DNA of 64,000 nt from an uncultured Mycoplasma sp. Its GTDB lineage: Bacteria; Bacillota_I; Bacilli_A; RF39; UBA660. Positions 19,479 to 28,957 of this stretch are shown in pieces. The stretch spans positions 1-64,000 of the forward strand of contig CAMEXD010000008.1 of assembly GCA_945947035.1 (NCBI GenBank), read 5' to 3'. Under the pieces are notes generated by a model. The model was not told the origin of the DNA. It did not search any database and saw nothing but the letters and a program-made list of their open reading frames with translations. Numbering within the stretch: position 1 is the stretch's first letter; every line of letters starts with the position of its first letter. Position numbers and translations under genes: made by a program.

Positions 19479-20759
19479 TTATCTTTGTAAACTATTTTTT
19501 CTAACAAAACAACTACAATTTTCGTTTCTTTTAACAGGATACATTGAAACAATTTCTTTTGAATCTAATAAAGTGACAACCTTTAGATAATTTTCTCCAT
19601 TTTTACCAATACCTTCATAAGGAATTAAATATTTGTCATTAAAAGAAAAATCACTTGTTTTATATTCCTCAATTAAATATTTTTTAACGTCATTAAAAAC
19701 TTTGTAAACATCTATATCTTTATTAAATACAGTATTATCTTCTATATTTTGGTTTTCAATTATATTTTCAATTGCAAGGTATGGATCATATGATATAACT
19801 TGTTTTTCAGAATAACTTAAAGGACGATTTAAATAAGCATTTTTAACAAATATATTTAGTTCTTTAGAAATATGTAAAATAATTTTATAATCAACTTCAA
19901 TATTAAATCTTTTTGCAATTTCTAAATATTTTAATGACATACCATAATCTTTTTTCTTTATTCCAAGTAAAATAAGTAATCTTAAGGCATCTTTTTTATC
20001 CTTTATTGTGTTATATGAAAGAATTTCTTTAAAATAAGTTTCTGCTTCATCATATTCTCCTTGTAGAGCTTTAAGTTGTCCTAAATGAAATCTTGCTATT
20101 ATTCTTTCTTTTTTAAACTTAGAATTTAGAAATAATTCAAAATAGCTTTCAGCTTCACTATATTTTTTCTCAAGTTTAGAAAGTTTTCCTAATTCAACAC
20201 ATGCAAAACATTTATCTTTTTCTGTTCCATTTTGTAATAACTTATTAAAGCAACTTCTTGCTTCTTCATAATTTCCAAGTTTTTCATAAGTTCTTCCTAG
20301 TTCAAGTAAAGCATATGATTTGTTTCTTGTATAAGGATAGGTTTCGTCACTTTCATTTTCATGTTCTATAATTTCTAAAAAACAATCTTTTGCTTCATCG
20401 TTATCATGTTGTAAAATTGCAATTTTTCCCAGTTCAAACATAGCAAATATACGATCATTTTCCATTGAAGAGCAAAGAAGTTTTATTAAATATTTAGTAG
20501 CGGTCTCATAATCACCTTGAAATAGTTCAAGTTTTGCTAATTCAAGCAAAGCATAATTCTTATCACGTTCATACTTACTCTCTAAAACCTCTAATAATAA
20601 ACTTCTACCAAAAGATATTTGATTTCTTTTAATTAACATTCTGGCATATTCAAGTTTGATATAAGGGTCATTTTTGTTTAACTCATATAAACTAGTCATA
20701 GAATCAATATCATCACTATTTTTAGCATCAATAAAAAGTTTATATGTATATTCGTCCAT
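19479..20759 (-). CDS. tetratricopeptide-repeat protein
   Basis: A 426-residue soluble protein built largely of TPR/Sel1-like helical repeats, units of about 38 residues each beginning like ALLELGRTYEKLGNYEEA and CVELGKLSKLEKKYSEAE; at least seven are seen between residues 35 and 275. The last ~150 residues are a different, non-repetitive domain ending with CSCFVRKN. Start at 20759 chosen for its GAGGTG site. TPR arrays mediate protein contacts; the partner is unknown. It is transcribed toward valS and may end before the T-box promoter. Confidence 0.75.
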   Translation of the reverse strand: MDEYTYKLFIDAKNSDDIDSMTSLYELNKNDPYIKLEYARMLIKRNQISFGRSLLLEVLESKYERDKNYALLELAKLELFQGDYETATKYLIKLLCSSMENDRIFAMFELGKIAILQHDNDEAKDCFLEIIEHENESDETYPYTRNKSYALLELGRTYEKLGNYEEARSCFNKLLQNGTEKDKCFACVELGKLSKLEKKYSEAESYFELFLNSKFKKERIIARFHLGQLKALQGEYDEAETYFKEILSYNTIKDKKDALRLLILLGIKKKDYGMSLKYLEIAKRFNIEVDYKIILHISKELNIFVKNAYLNRPLSYSEKQVISYDPYLAIENIIENQNIEDNTVFNKDIDVYKVFNDVKKYLIEEYKTSDFSFNDKYLIPYEGIGKNGENYLKVVTLLDSKEIVSMYPVKRNENCSCFVRKNSLQR

Positions 20760-20873
20760 ATTACTCACCTCGAGTGCTATATATTAACATTTTTTTGTTA
20801 AAAAGTCAATTTTCTTAGTGATTAAGTTATATTTTGTTTTTTAAATTAGTTTAATTATTTTAAGTATTAAATA

Positions 20874-20907
20874 CAAAAAAATACTAAACCTTAGTCTAGT
20901 ACTTTAT
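20874..20907 (-). terminator. terminator after trxB cluster
   Basis: Minus strand ACTAGAC-TAAG-GTTTAGT followed by ATTTTTTT. It closes the transcript carrying uvrA, HAD, lgt, trxB and the small membrane protein. Confidence 0.8.
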
Positions 20908-20928
20908 TATTAATTATAAAATCATTAA

Positions 20929-21033
20929 TTAAAACATTCCAATTCTTGATACTGCTACAAAGAAAAATATTGCTATAACAAGTAAAATAAGTAAAAACGT
21001 CATCATTCCCCAACCTTTATTATCTAATTTCAT
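20929..21033 (-). CDS. 34-residue single-pass membrane protein
   Basis: A short gene not expected from length filters. It has a perfect AGGAGG 7 nt before ATG, an N-terminus MKLDNKGWGMM, one hydrophobic helix (TFLLILLVIAIFFFVAV) and the tail SRIGMF. It is in the same orientation 10 nt after trxB and is followed by a strong terminator, so it is likely translated as the last gene of that operon. Function unknown. The NKGWGMM plus helix pattern faintly recalls prepilin N-termini, but lacks the rest of such a protein. Confidence 0.7.
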   Translation of the reverse strand: MKLDNKGWGMMTFLLILLVIAIFFFVAVSRIGMF

Positions 21034-21043
21034 ATTTTTCCTC

Positions 21044-21946
21044 CTAACTAAGTTTTTTAACTACACTAGTTGCGCAAAGCGCTCCATCTCCAACAGCTGT
21101 TGCAATTTGATATGCTGATTTTTTAACAACATCACCACATGCAAAGATATTATTAACATTAGTTTCAAAATTTTCATCAACTTCAATATAACCTTTTTCA
21201 TCTAAAATATCAAGGCCTTTTAAAAAACTTGTTGCTGGTTCATAGCCAATAAATATAAAGCATGCTTTAACAAAAATAGTATCTTTTTTATTATCTGTTA
21301 TAATTTCAAGTGAATTTAAAATGTCACCATCTTTATTAAATTTTTCTACATCTGTATTTAAATATACTTTAATGTTATTGGTATTATTAACTTTATCTAT
21401 TAAAAGTTTATCTCCTTTTAAATTTTCACCTCTATTTAAAATAGAAACACTTTTACAGATACTTGATAAATATATTGCTTCTTCTAAAGCACTATTGCCA
21501 CCACCAATTATAGCAACATCTTCATTTTTATACAAAGCACCATCACATAATGAGCAATAGCTTACCCCTTTTCCTAGTAATCTTTCACTTTCTTCATTTA
21601 ATTTTTTGGGACATCTTCCTAATGCTAAAATAACTGCTTTAGTTTTTATTTCTTCATTTTCTAGTTTTAATACTTTATAATCTTTTTTATCTTCTATTTC
21701 TTTTACTTCTCCATACTTATATGGAATATTTAAAGTTTTAATTTGTTTGTAAAAATTACTTGCAAGATCAGGTCCAGAAATACTTGTAAATCCAGGATAA
21801 TTTTCAATAATAGATGATTTAACAACTTGACCTCCTGGAGTATCTTTTTCAATAATTAAACAATTTAAATTAGCTCTTTTTAAATATACAGAAGCTGTAA
21901 CACCAGCTGGTCCACATCCTACAACAACACAATCATAAATATTCAT
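21044..21946 (-). CDS. trxB: thioredoxin reductase (TrxB family)
   Basis: A 300-residue FAD/NAD(P)H flavoenzyme. FAD-binding GCGPAGVTASVYL is at the N-terminus, the redox pair is CSLC in VSYCSLCDGAL, the NADPH-binding GGGNSALEEAIYLS follows, and GDVVKKSAYQIATAVGDGA is the C-terminal FAD motif. It would reduce thioredoxin using NADPH. Two bases separate it from lgt, so the two are co-transcribed. The pair CSLC differs from the common CATC but keeps spacing. Confidence 0.93.
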   Translation of the reverse strand: MNIYDCVVVGCGPAGVTASVYLKRANLNCLIIEKDTPGGQVVKSSIIENYPGFTSISGPDLASNFYKQIKTLNIPYKYGEVKEIEDKKDYKVLKLENEEIKTKAVILALGRCPKKLNEESERLLGKGVSYCSLCDGALYKNEDVAIIGGGNSALEEAIYLSSICKSVSILNRGENLKGDKLLIDKVNNTNNIKVYLNTDVEKFNKDGDILNSLEIITDNKKDTIFVKACFIFIGYEPATSFLKGLDILDEKGYIEVDENFETNVNNIFACGDVVKKSAYQIATAVGDGALCATSVVKKLS

Positions 21947-21948
21947 TT

Positions 21949-22905
21949 TTATTCCCTCATTTCCAATCTTCTTATTCTTGTATCTTTGCTATTATAAATA
22001 GTTAATAATAGTCCTATTCCAAAAAGCATAATTGATACAAATTGTGCTACTCTTATATAGTTTAAGTTATTTCTAAATATTAATATAATTAAAATTCCCA
22101 AAATTAATATAACTGCACTACTTATTATAAACTTTTTCTTATCTATTTTTCTATATCTTTTATAAAGCATAAATAAAATTATTAAAATAAATATAGTAAT
22201 AAGTATAACAAGTGAGATATTACTTATCATTAAACTATCAGTTCTAAGTCCTTCGATAAAAAATCTGCCAAAAGAATACCACATAAAATATATTCCAGTA
22301 AGCATTCCTGTTTTTAAGTTTTTATATTTTTTATAAATTGTAAATAAAACGATAAAACCAATTAAATTCCATAAAAATTCAAAATAGAAAGTAGGAAGAT
22401 AATAATTACCATCAATATACATTCCTTTTATTATGAAGTTTGGAATTAACATATTTTTTAAAGCTTCTAAAGTTGTTATTCCACCATGTGCTTCACCATT
22501 AAAGAAATTACCCCATCTTCCAATTGCTTGAGCAATTATTACTGAAAAAGATGCAGCATCGGTTATTTTTAAAATATTTATTTTATGTTTTAAACAGTAT
22601 CCAACTATAGCGATAAGTCCACCTATAATAGCGCCATGAATTGCAAGCCCTCCATTCCATACTTCAAGTATTTCAAGAGGATACTTTAAATAATAATCAA
22701 GATTAAATAAACAATAGTATACCCTTGCTCCAATTATACCAAATAAAACAGCGTAAAATAATATATTTGTTATATCAACTTCACTTATTTTTTTCTTTTT
22801 AAGTGTTTTATAAAATAGAAAAGAACCAGTAAGTATAGCAAGTAACATTGTAATAGAATACCAGTAAATTTGAATAAAACCTAAATCAATAAAAATTGGA
22901 TTCAT
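21949..22905 (-). CDS. lgt: prolipoprotein diacylglyceryl transferase
   Basis: A 318-residue polytopic membrane enzyme that transfers diacylglycerol from phosphatidylglycerol to the lipobox cysteine. The Lgt signature GRWGNFFNGEAHGG and the catalytic-loop GGLAIHGAIIGG are present, along with seven core helices. It is about 40-50 residues longer than usual: the C-terminus adds two hydrophobic helices (FIISSAVILILGILIILIF and VAQFVSIMLFGIGLLLTIY) before a charged tail. It serves lipoproteins such as those at 3261 and 52454. Confidence 0.95.
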   Translation of the reverse strand: MNPIFIDLGFIQIYWYSITMLLAILTGSFLFYKTLKKKKISEVDITNILFYAVLFGIIGARVYYCLFNLDYYLKYPLEILEVWNGGLAIHGAIIGGLIAIVGYCLKHKINILKITDAASFSVIIAQAIGRWGNFFNGEAHGGITTLEALKNMLIPNFIIKGMYIDGNYYLPTFYFEFLWNLIGFIVLFTIYKKYKNLKTGMLTGIYFMWYSFGRFFIEGLRTDSLMISNISLVILITIFILIILFMLYKRYRKIDKKKFIISSAVILILGILIILIFRNNLNYIRVAQFVSIMLFGIGLLLTIYNSKDTRIRRLEMRE

Positions 22906-22917
22906 AAAAAACCTCCC

Positions 22918-23544
22918 TTATAAAATTTCTTTTAATTTATCAAATTCTCTTACTACTTTGTATTCTTTTGTATCTTTAATTTTATTAAAATAATCTACTG
23001 CAATAACATCTAAACCAATATTTATCGCACCATTAATATCAGTTTCAATACTATCTCCAATCATTATACATTCAGATATTTTATATTTTCCTATAGCATT
23101 ATAAAAAGCATCTTTTGCGGGTTTTATATACTCTTCCCCCGAATAAATTTCTTTAAAAAATGATCTAATACCTGCATTTTCCAATCTTTTTTCTTGAACT
23201 TCTTTAAAATAATTTGTCAATATCACAAGTTCATATTTATTACTTAAATATTTAAGAGTATCAATAACACTATCATCTATATCTATTAATAAACTTTGAT
23301 TTTCAAATAAACAATCAACAAAATCCATATTTAAGTTTAAATTACAAGTGTTATTTATATCATCAAGTAATATATCTTTAGAAATTTTTTTATATTTTTT
23401 TTCTAAGTTTTCAATTAAATCATCAATTACTTTAACTTCAACATTCAAATTATATTTTTCTACTACTTTTTCTAAAGCTTTTATATAGTCTTTTTTCCAG
23501 ATCATAATTGTATTATCTAAATCAAATATAATTCTTTTTTTCAT
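22918..23544 (-). CDS. HAD-family hydrolase
   Basis: A 208-residue haloacid-dehalogenase phosphatase. Motif I is FDLDNTIMIW, motif II ILTNYF, motif III lysine IKPAKDAF and motif IV GDSIETDINGAINIG, all in order with a helical cap between I and II. Probably a small-molecule phosphatase of the YjjG/YfnB type, substrate unknown. It sits between lgt and uvrA with short gaps, in the same operon. Confidence 0.85.
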   Translation of the reverse strand: MKKRIIFDLDNTIMIWKKDYIKALEKVVEKYNLNVEVKVIDDLIENLEKKYKKISKDILLDDINNTCNLNLNMDFVDCLFENQSLLIDIDDSVIDTLKYLSNKYELVILTNYFKEVQEKRLENAGIRSFFKEIYSGEEYIKPAKDAFYNAIGKYKISECIMIGDSIETDINGAINIGLDVIAVDYFNKIKDTKEYKVVREFDKLKEIL

Positions 23545-23552
23545 AAATCTCC

Positions 23553-26360
23553 CTACAATAATTTTTTTAGATATTGTCCTGTGTAACTTTCTTTTACTTT
23601 TGCTACTTCTTCAGGAGTACCACAAGCAATGATATTTCCACCTAAGTCTCCACCTTCAGGACCTAAATCTATAATGTAATCAGCTACTTTTATCATATCA
23701 AGATTATGTTCTATAACGATTACACTATCTTTATTATCTACTATTTTTTTGATTATTGCAAGTAAGTTTTCAATATCGTAAGAATGAAGCCCAGTTGTTG
23801 GTTCATCCATAATAAATAAAGTTTTTCCAGTTGGTTTTTTCTGTAATTCTTTAGCAAGCTTAACACGTGATGCTTCTCCTCCAGATAGAGTTGGAGCACT
23901 TTGTCCTAATCTTATATAGCCTAAACCTACATCTTCTAAAACTTGAAGTTTTCTTTTTATTTTCGGCTCTTTATCAAAGAATTCTAAAGCATCACTTACT
24001 CTCATTTCTAATACTTCTGCAATGTTTTTACCTTTAAATTTAACCTTTAAGCTTTCACTATTGTATCTTTTTCCATTACAACTACTGCAAGGGACATAAA
24101 CATCTGGTAAAAAATGCATCTCAATTTTTTTAACACCATCACCATGACATGATTCACATCTTCCACCTTTAACGTTAAATGAAAATCTACTTTTATCATA
24201 ACCTAACATTTTTGATTCTTTACATAATGCGAAAATTTCTCTTATATCATCAAATACTCCAGTATATGTCGCCGGATTACTACGTGGTGTTCTTCCAATT
24301 GGACTTTGAGATATATGAACTACTTTGTCAATATTTTCTAATCCTTTTATTTTTTTACAAGCTCCTGGTTTAAACTTAGAATTATAAATATTAACCGCAA
24401 GTGATTTATATAGTATCTCGTTAATTAAGGTTGACTTACCACTTCCTGATACTCCTGTTATACAAGTAAATGTCCCAAGTGGAATTTTAACATTAATATT
24501 TTTCAAATTATTTTCTTTAGCTCCAACTATTTCTAAGTATTTACCTGTGCCTTTTCTTCTTGTTTTTGGAACTTCAATACATCTTTTGGAACTTAAATAT
24601 TGACCAGTTAAACTATTTTCACACTTTGCAACTTCTTCTGGGGTTCCTGCTGCTACAACATGTCCACCTTGTTCTCCTGCAAAAGGACCTATATCTACTA
24701 GATAATCACTTCTTTTCATAGTATCAGTATCGTGTTCAACTACTATTAAAGTATTACCTGCATCACGCATTTTTAACATTGCATCTATTAACTTATCATT
24801 GTCTCTTTGATGTAAACCAATTGATGGTTCATCTAAAACATATAAAACACCAGTTAAACTTGTACCAATTTGAGTTGCAAGTCTTATTCTTTGTGATTCT
24901 CCACCTGATAAAGTTCCAGCCGCCCTATTAAGAGTTAAATAATCAAGTCCAACATTAATTAAAAATGACAAACGTGATTTTATTTCTTTAATAAGTAAAT
25001 CTGCAATAGATTTTTGTTCTTTATTCAATTTTAAGTTATCAATATAAGAATACATATCTTTAATACTTAAGCAAGTAAGTTCATAAATGTTTAGTTTTCC
25101 AACCTTTACTGCTAAAACATCATCTTTTAATCTAGCACCATGACAAGTTGGACAAGGAAGTTCAATAATAAATTTTTCAATCCATTCTCTAATCCACTCA
25201 CTACTTGTTTCAATGTATCTACGTTCTAGGTTATTTATTATTCCTTCAAATGATGTATTATTGTTTAAAACACTACCATTTTTACATTCAATTTGAAAGT
25301 TAACCATTTCATCATTACCATATAAAATAAGATCAAGCTCTTCTTTTTTTAAATCTTTTATTGGTTTTTCAAGATCTATTCCATAAAATTTACAAAATCC
25401 TTGTAATTTTTTAAAAGTTAAAGTATCAGTATCATCCCCTAGAGTTACTATACCACCATCTTTAATACTTTTATTTTTATCTGGCATAATTAAATCCGGA
25501 TCGATAACTTGTTTTATTCCAAGACCATTACAAGTTGGACAAGCACCATATGGAGAATTAAAACTAAAAGTACGTGGTTCAATTTCACTTAAAGAAAAAT
25601 TACAATGAGGACAACTAAAATGTTCTGAAAAAACAAGTGGTTCTTTTCCTACAACATCAACTACTACTTTACCATCACTTAATTTACAAGCATTTTCAAG
25701 TGATTCATAAAGACGTGATCTAACTCCTTCTTCAATAACAATTCTATCAACAACTACTGATATTTTATGTTTTTTATTTTTTTCCAAGTTGATATCATCA
25801 CTTAAATCATAAGTTACATCATCTATTATTACTCTAACATATCCTTCTTTTCTTAAATCATCTAATAAATCTTTATGTGTTCCTTTTTCACCATCTACAA
25901 TTGGAGATGTTATTATTACTTTAGTATTATCTTCAAGTGATAAAACTTTATTAGTCATATCTTCAATAGATTGGCTAGTAATAGGTATTTTATGAATAGG
26001 ACAATATGCAATTCCTATTTTTGCATATAAAAGTCTTAAATAATCATATATTTCAGTAACAGTTCCAACAGTTGATCTTGGATTTTTATTGGTTGTTTTT
26101 TGATCAATTGCAATTGTTGGAGAAAGTCCTTCAATACTATCAACATCAGGCTTTTCACTACCACCTAAAAATTGTCTAGCATAACTACTTAGACTTTCTA
26201 GATATCTTCTTTCTCCTTCAGCATAAATTGTATCAAAAGCAAGACTTGATTTACCACTTCCAGATACTCCTGTTATTACAATAAATTTATTTTTAGGCAA
26301 TTCCAAATCTATATTTTTTAAATTATTTTCTCTAGCACCTTTTATTATTATTTTATCCAT
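23553..26360 (-). CDS. uvrA: excinuclease ABC subunit A
   Basis: A 935-residue UvrA, the damage sensor of nucleotide excision repair. Two ABC ATPase modules are present: Walker A GVSGSGKSSLAFDT and GVSGSGKSTLINE, signature LSGGESQR and LSGGEASR. Zinc fingers CPHC...CPTC and CESC...CSSC are intact. Start at 26360 has AAAAAGGTGAT upstream. uvrB is not in the window. Confidence 0.98.
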   Translation of the reverse strand: MDKIIIKGARENNLKNIDLELPKNKFIVITGVSGSGKSSLAFDTIYAEGERRYLESLSSYARQFLGGSEKPDVDSIEGLSPTIAIDQKTTNKNPRSTVGTVTEIYDYLRLLYAKIGIAYCPIHKIPITSQSIEDMTNKVLSLEDNTKVIITSPIVDGEKGTHKDLLDDLRKEGYVRVIIDDVTYDLSDDINLEKNKKHKISVVVDRIVIEEGVRSRLYESLENACKLSDGKVVVDVVGKEPLVFSEHFSCPHCNFSLSEIEPRTFSFNSPYGACPTCNGLGIKQVIDPDLIMPDKNKSIKDGGIVTLGDDTDTLTFKKLQGFCKFYGIDLEKPIKDLKKEELDLILYGNDEMVNFQIECKNGSVLNNNTSFEGIINNLERRYIETSSEWIREWIEKFIIELPCPTCHGARLKDDVLAVKVGKLNIYELTCLSIKDMYSYIDNLKLNKEQKSIADLLIKEIKSRLSFLINVGLDYLTLNRAAGTLSGGESQRIRLATQIGTSLTGVLYVLDEPSIGLHQRDNDKLIDAMLKMRDAGNTLIVVEHDTDTMKRSDYLVDIGPFAGEQGGHVVAAGTPEEVAKCENSLTGQYLSSKRCIEVPKTRRKGTGKYLEIVGAKENNLKNINVKIPLGTFTCITGVSGSGKSTLINEILYKSLAVNIYNSKFKPGACKKIKGLENIDKVVHISQSPIGRTPRSNPATYTGVFDDIREIFALCKESKMLGYDKSRFSFNVKGGRCESCHGDGVKKIEMHFLPDVYVPCSSCNGKRYNSESLKVKFKGKNIAEVLEMRVSDALEFFDKEPKIKRKLQVLEDVGLGYIRLGQSAPTLSGGEASRVKLAKELQKKPTGKTLFIMDEPTTGLHSYDIENLLAIIKKIVDNKDSVIVIEHNLDMIKVADYIIDLGPEGGDLGGNIIACGTPEEVAKVKESYTGQYLKKLL

Positions 26361-26439
26361 ATACATCACCTTTTTCACATATTATACACCATTTTTTTTA
26401 ATATTAATATAGGTAAAAATTAGAAAACAATATTTTTTA

Positions 26440-26516
26440 TCACAAAATTCCGGTCATTTCAAGCTGTTTTTTCACAAAATTCCGACACTTTTTGCTTATT
26501 TTTTCACAAAATTCCA
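26440..26516. repeat. three direct repeats with a 32-bp period
   Basis: The 12-mer TCACAAAATTCC occurs at 26440, 26472 and 26504, exactly 32 bp apart, each preceded by a T-run (TTTTTT in copies 2 and 3) giving an 18-bp unit. The 14-20 bp between copies are unrelated. The array lies between a hairpin at 26523-26542 and uvrA, outside any gene. Confidence 0.85.
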
Positions 26517-26522
26517 TTTTTA

Positions 26523-26545
26523 AAAGCATCAAATAGATGCTTTAT
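26523..26545 (-). terminator. hairpin after ABC transporter operon
   Basis: Minus strand AAAGCATC-TATTT-GATGCTTT then TAAAAATGG. The T-run is weak, so termination is only probable. Confidence 0.5.
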
Positions 26546-28956
26546 ATATCATTTCTGCTTAATATCTGCGCAGGTGTTTTAATTAGTATTTTAAATACAG
26601 GTAAAAGTCCTACGATAATATTAAAGATATAAACAAATAGAATTGTAATTAACAAAGTAAATAAATTAACCATAAACTTATCACTAATAAAACTAATAAA
26701 TGATAACTGATATAAAATATAATTCATAATTAATATTCCAGGTAAACTAGCAATAGTTGTTATAGCAATTATTTCACCTACAAACATTTTATAAATATCT
26801 GTTTTTTTCATTCCAATTGCTCTATATATTCCAACTTCTTTTATTCTTGATAAGAAAGATGATCTTATAATTAAATATATTTCAATTAAAGATACTAATA
26901 AAATAATTATACTAAAAGTAATTGTTGATTTAAAACTATCTGTTTTTTCCTCTATATATTTAGTTCTACTATAATCATAGGAATCTTTTATATTTAAAGT
27001 GTTTTTATAATCCTCTAAAGTTTTTGTTTTATCCTTAGAATAAAAAGTTAAGTTTTCTGTTTTAGTAATTAAATCATATTTAATAGTATTATTTGAAACT
27101 AAATATTTATCATTATATTTATTACTTGTAAAATATCCCACTACTTTTAAATTTTTATCATTAACTTTATAATCCATTGTTTTATTTAATTCATACACGT
27201 AATTATAATCATTAGACACAATAACTTCATAATCATTTTTAGGAAGTCTTCCTTTCACTAATCTAAAGTCATCTTTAATAATATTATAATCTACTAAAAT
27301 ATTTTCTTCATCATAATCATAATAATCTTCTGATGCTTTATTATATAAGATGTTTATAAATTCGCTTTCAAAAGTATAAATTGAAGGACTTTTTTGATCA
27401 GTAATTCCTACTATTATATAATTTAAATTATAATCCAAGTAAATCGTTCTATTTAATAAGTCCCTTGAAGAAAATACTCCTGCTTGTTTTATATCAAAAG
27501 TTTTAATCAAATTATCATAAACCATTTTATCTATTACAATTTCTCTATTATTTTTTGGCATAACACCAAGTATTAAATCATCTTGATTAATCATATTAAT
27601 ACTTGATAAAGAGCCACTTAACTTTAATTCAAAATAACTTGTTTGATAATAATCGTTTAATTTAAATTTAAAGGTAGTAGTACTATCTCCAGGGAGCAAA
27701 TAATTAATGTTTGAATCACTTTCATATTTTAGATAATCAGAGACTTTAACATTTTTAATATCTGCAGTTAAATAATTTTTATTATATGTAACAAAATTTT
27801 CATCAGAAATATTATTAATGCCAAATAAAGATGAAATAGAATAAGCTATAAAAATACCTGATGCTAAAAATCCCAATAATAGCATTTTTTTAATAAACGA
27901 ATAATCTCTTACTTTTTTAAATCCGTTTATTATTGAAGTAAAAATATTAAAGATTGAGGAATATCTCTTTTTTATATTTTTGTTAATTATAGAATCAAAA
28001 TTAAAATCATATTTTTCATATTCTTCTTTAGATATTTTTTTATAATGAGAATCAACAAGTTCAATATTAGAAGAATTATCAAGTACTTCTATTTTTTTAT
28101 CAGATGTTGTTTTTATATAGATATTACCATTTACTACAACTAATTTTAAGTTAATATTATTATCATCTTCACCATAATAATCAATACTTAAATTATCTTT
28201 TTCAATTCGGTTTTGATATTTTAAATCTTTTAAATAAATCTTATTATCAAGCCTGTAATCTAGTGTATCATTATGATTTACAATTCTATCTTTAACTATT
28301 TTTCCATCTTCTAATTCTAAAATTCTACTTGAATAAAATTCTGCTAAATCTCTTTCATGAGTAACCAAAATAACTAATTTTGTCTTAGAAATTGCTTTTA
28401 TAATGTTCATAACTTCAATAGTATTTTTACTATCTAAATTTCCCGTTGGTTCATCTGCAATTATAATTTTAGGATCTTTTACAATACATCTTGCAATAGC
28501 AACACGCTGTCTTTCACCACCAGATAACATATTAGCAAGTCTATTTCTATAACGATACATTGAAACTTTTTTTAAGACATAATCTACTCTTGTTTTTATC
28601 TCATTTTTATCTTTAATCCCACACATTTTAAGTACTAATGAAACATTATCATAAACACTTAAATTATCTACTAAAAGATAGTCTTGAAAAATATAACCAA
28701 TGTCTAAATTTCTTATTTTATCAATATTATAACTACACTTTTTAGTAATTCTTTTACCATCAATATATATTTTGCCACTATTTACTTTATCTAATCCTCC
28801 AATAGCATTTAATAAAGTAGTTTTTCCACTACCACTATTACCTAAAAGTGATACTAAACCAGTCTTATCTAAAGTAATACTTGTATCTTTTATGACATGG
28901 ATTTGATTTTTCTTATGTCTATAAAAATATTTATTAACATGTTCAAGTCTTATCAT
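26542..28956 (-). CDS. fused ABC transporter ATPase-permease (MacB/FtsX type), distal
   Basis: An 804-residue protein joining an N-terminal ABC ATPase (Walker A GNSGSGKTTLLNAIGG, signature MLSGGERQRVAIAR, Walker B IIIADEPTGNLDS) to a C-terminal FtsX-like permease. The first membrane helix follows residue ~355, a large extracytoplasmic domain lies in between, and the last three helices form the FtsX core (IIILLVSLIEIYLIIRSSFLSR to the end). The gene starts 1 nt after its neighbour's stop. Proteins of this class act in peptide or antibiotic efflux and sensing, mechanotransmission rather than import. Substrate unknown; no two-component system adjoins. Confidence 0.88.
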   Translation of the reverse strand: MIRLEHVNKYFYRHKKNQIHVIKDTSITLDKTGLVSLLGNSGSGKTTLLNAIGGLDKVNSGKIYIDGKRITKKCSYNIDKIRNLDIGYIFQDYLLVDNLSVYDNVSLVLKMCGIKDKNEIKTRVDYVLKKVSMYRYRNRLANMLSGGERQRVAIARCIVKDPKIIIADEPTGNLDSKNTIEVMNIIKAISKTKLVILVTHERDLAEFYSSRILELEDGKIVKDRIVNHNDTLDYRLDNKIYLKDLKYQNRIEKDNLSIDYYGEDDNNINLKLVVVNGNIYIKTTSDKKIEVLDNSSNIELVDSHYKKISKEEYEKYDFNFDSIINKNIKKRYSSIFNIFTSIINGFKKVRDYSFIKKMLLLGFLASGIFIAYSISSLFGINNISDENFVTYNKNYLTADIKNVKVSDYLKYESDSNINYLLPGDSTTTFKFKLNDYYQTSYFELKLSGSLSSINMINQDDLILGVMPKNNREIVIDKMVYDNLIKTFDIKQAGVFSSRDLLNRTIYLDYNLNYIIVGITDQKSPSIYTFESEFINILYNKASEDYYDYDEENILVDYNIIKDDFRLVKGRLPKNDYEVIVSNDYNYVYELNKTMDYKVNDKNLKVVGYFTSNKYNDKYLVSNNTIKYDLITKTENLTFYSKDKTKTLEDYKNTLNIKDSYDYSRTKYIEEKTDSFKSTITFSIIILLVSLIEIYLIIRSSFLSRIKEVGIYRAIGMKKTDIYKMFVGEIIAITTIASLPGILIMNYILYQLSFISFISDKFMVNLFTLLITILFVYIFNIIVGLLPVFKILIKTPAQILSRNDI

Positions 28957-28957
28957 A

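Noticed and set aside
26440-26516. Possible CRISPR array
   Set aside because: Only three copies, conserved core of 12-18 bp, 14-20 bp intervals and no cas genes in the window.
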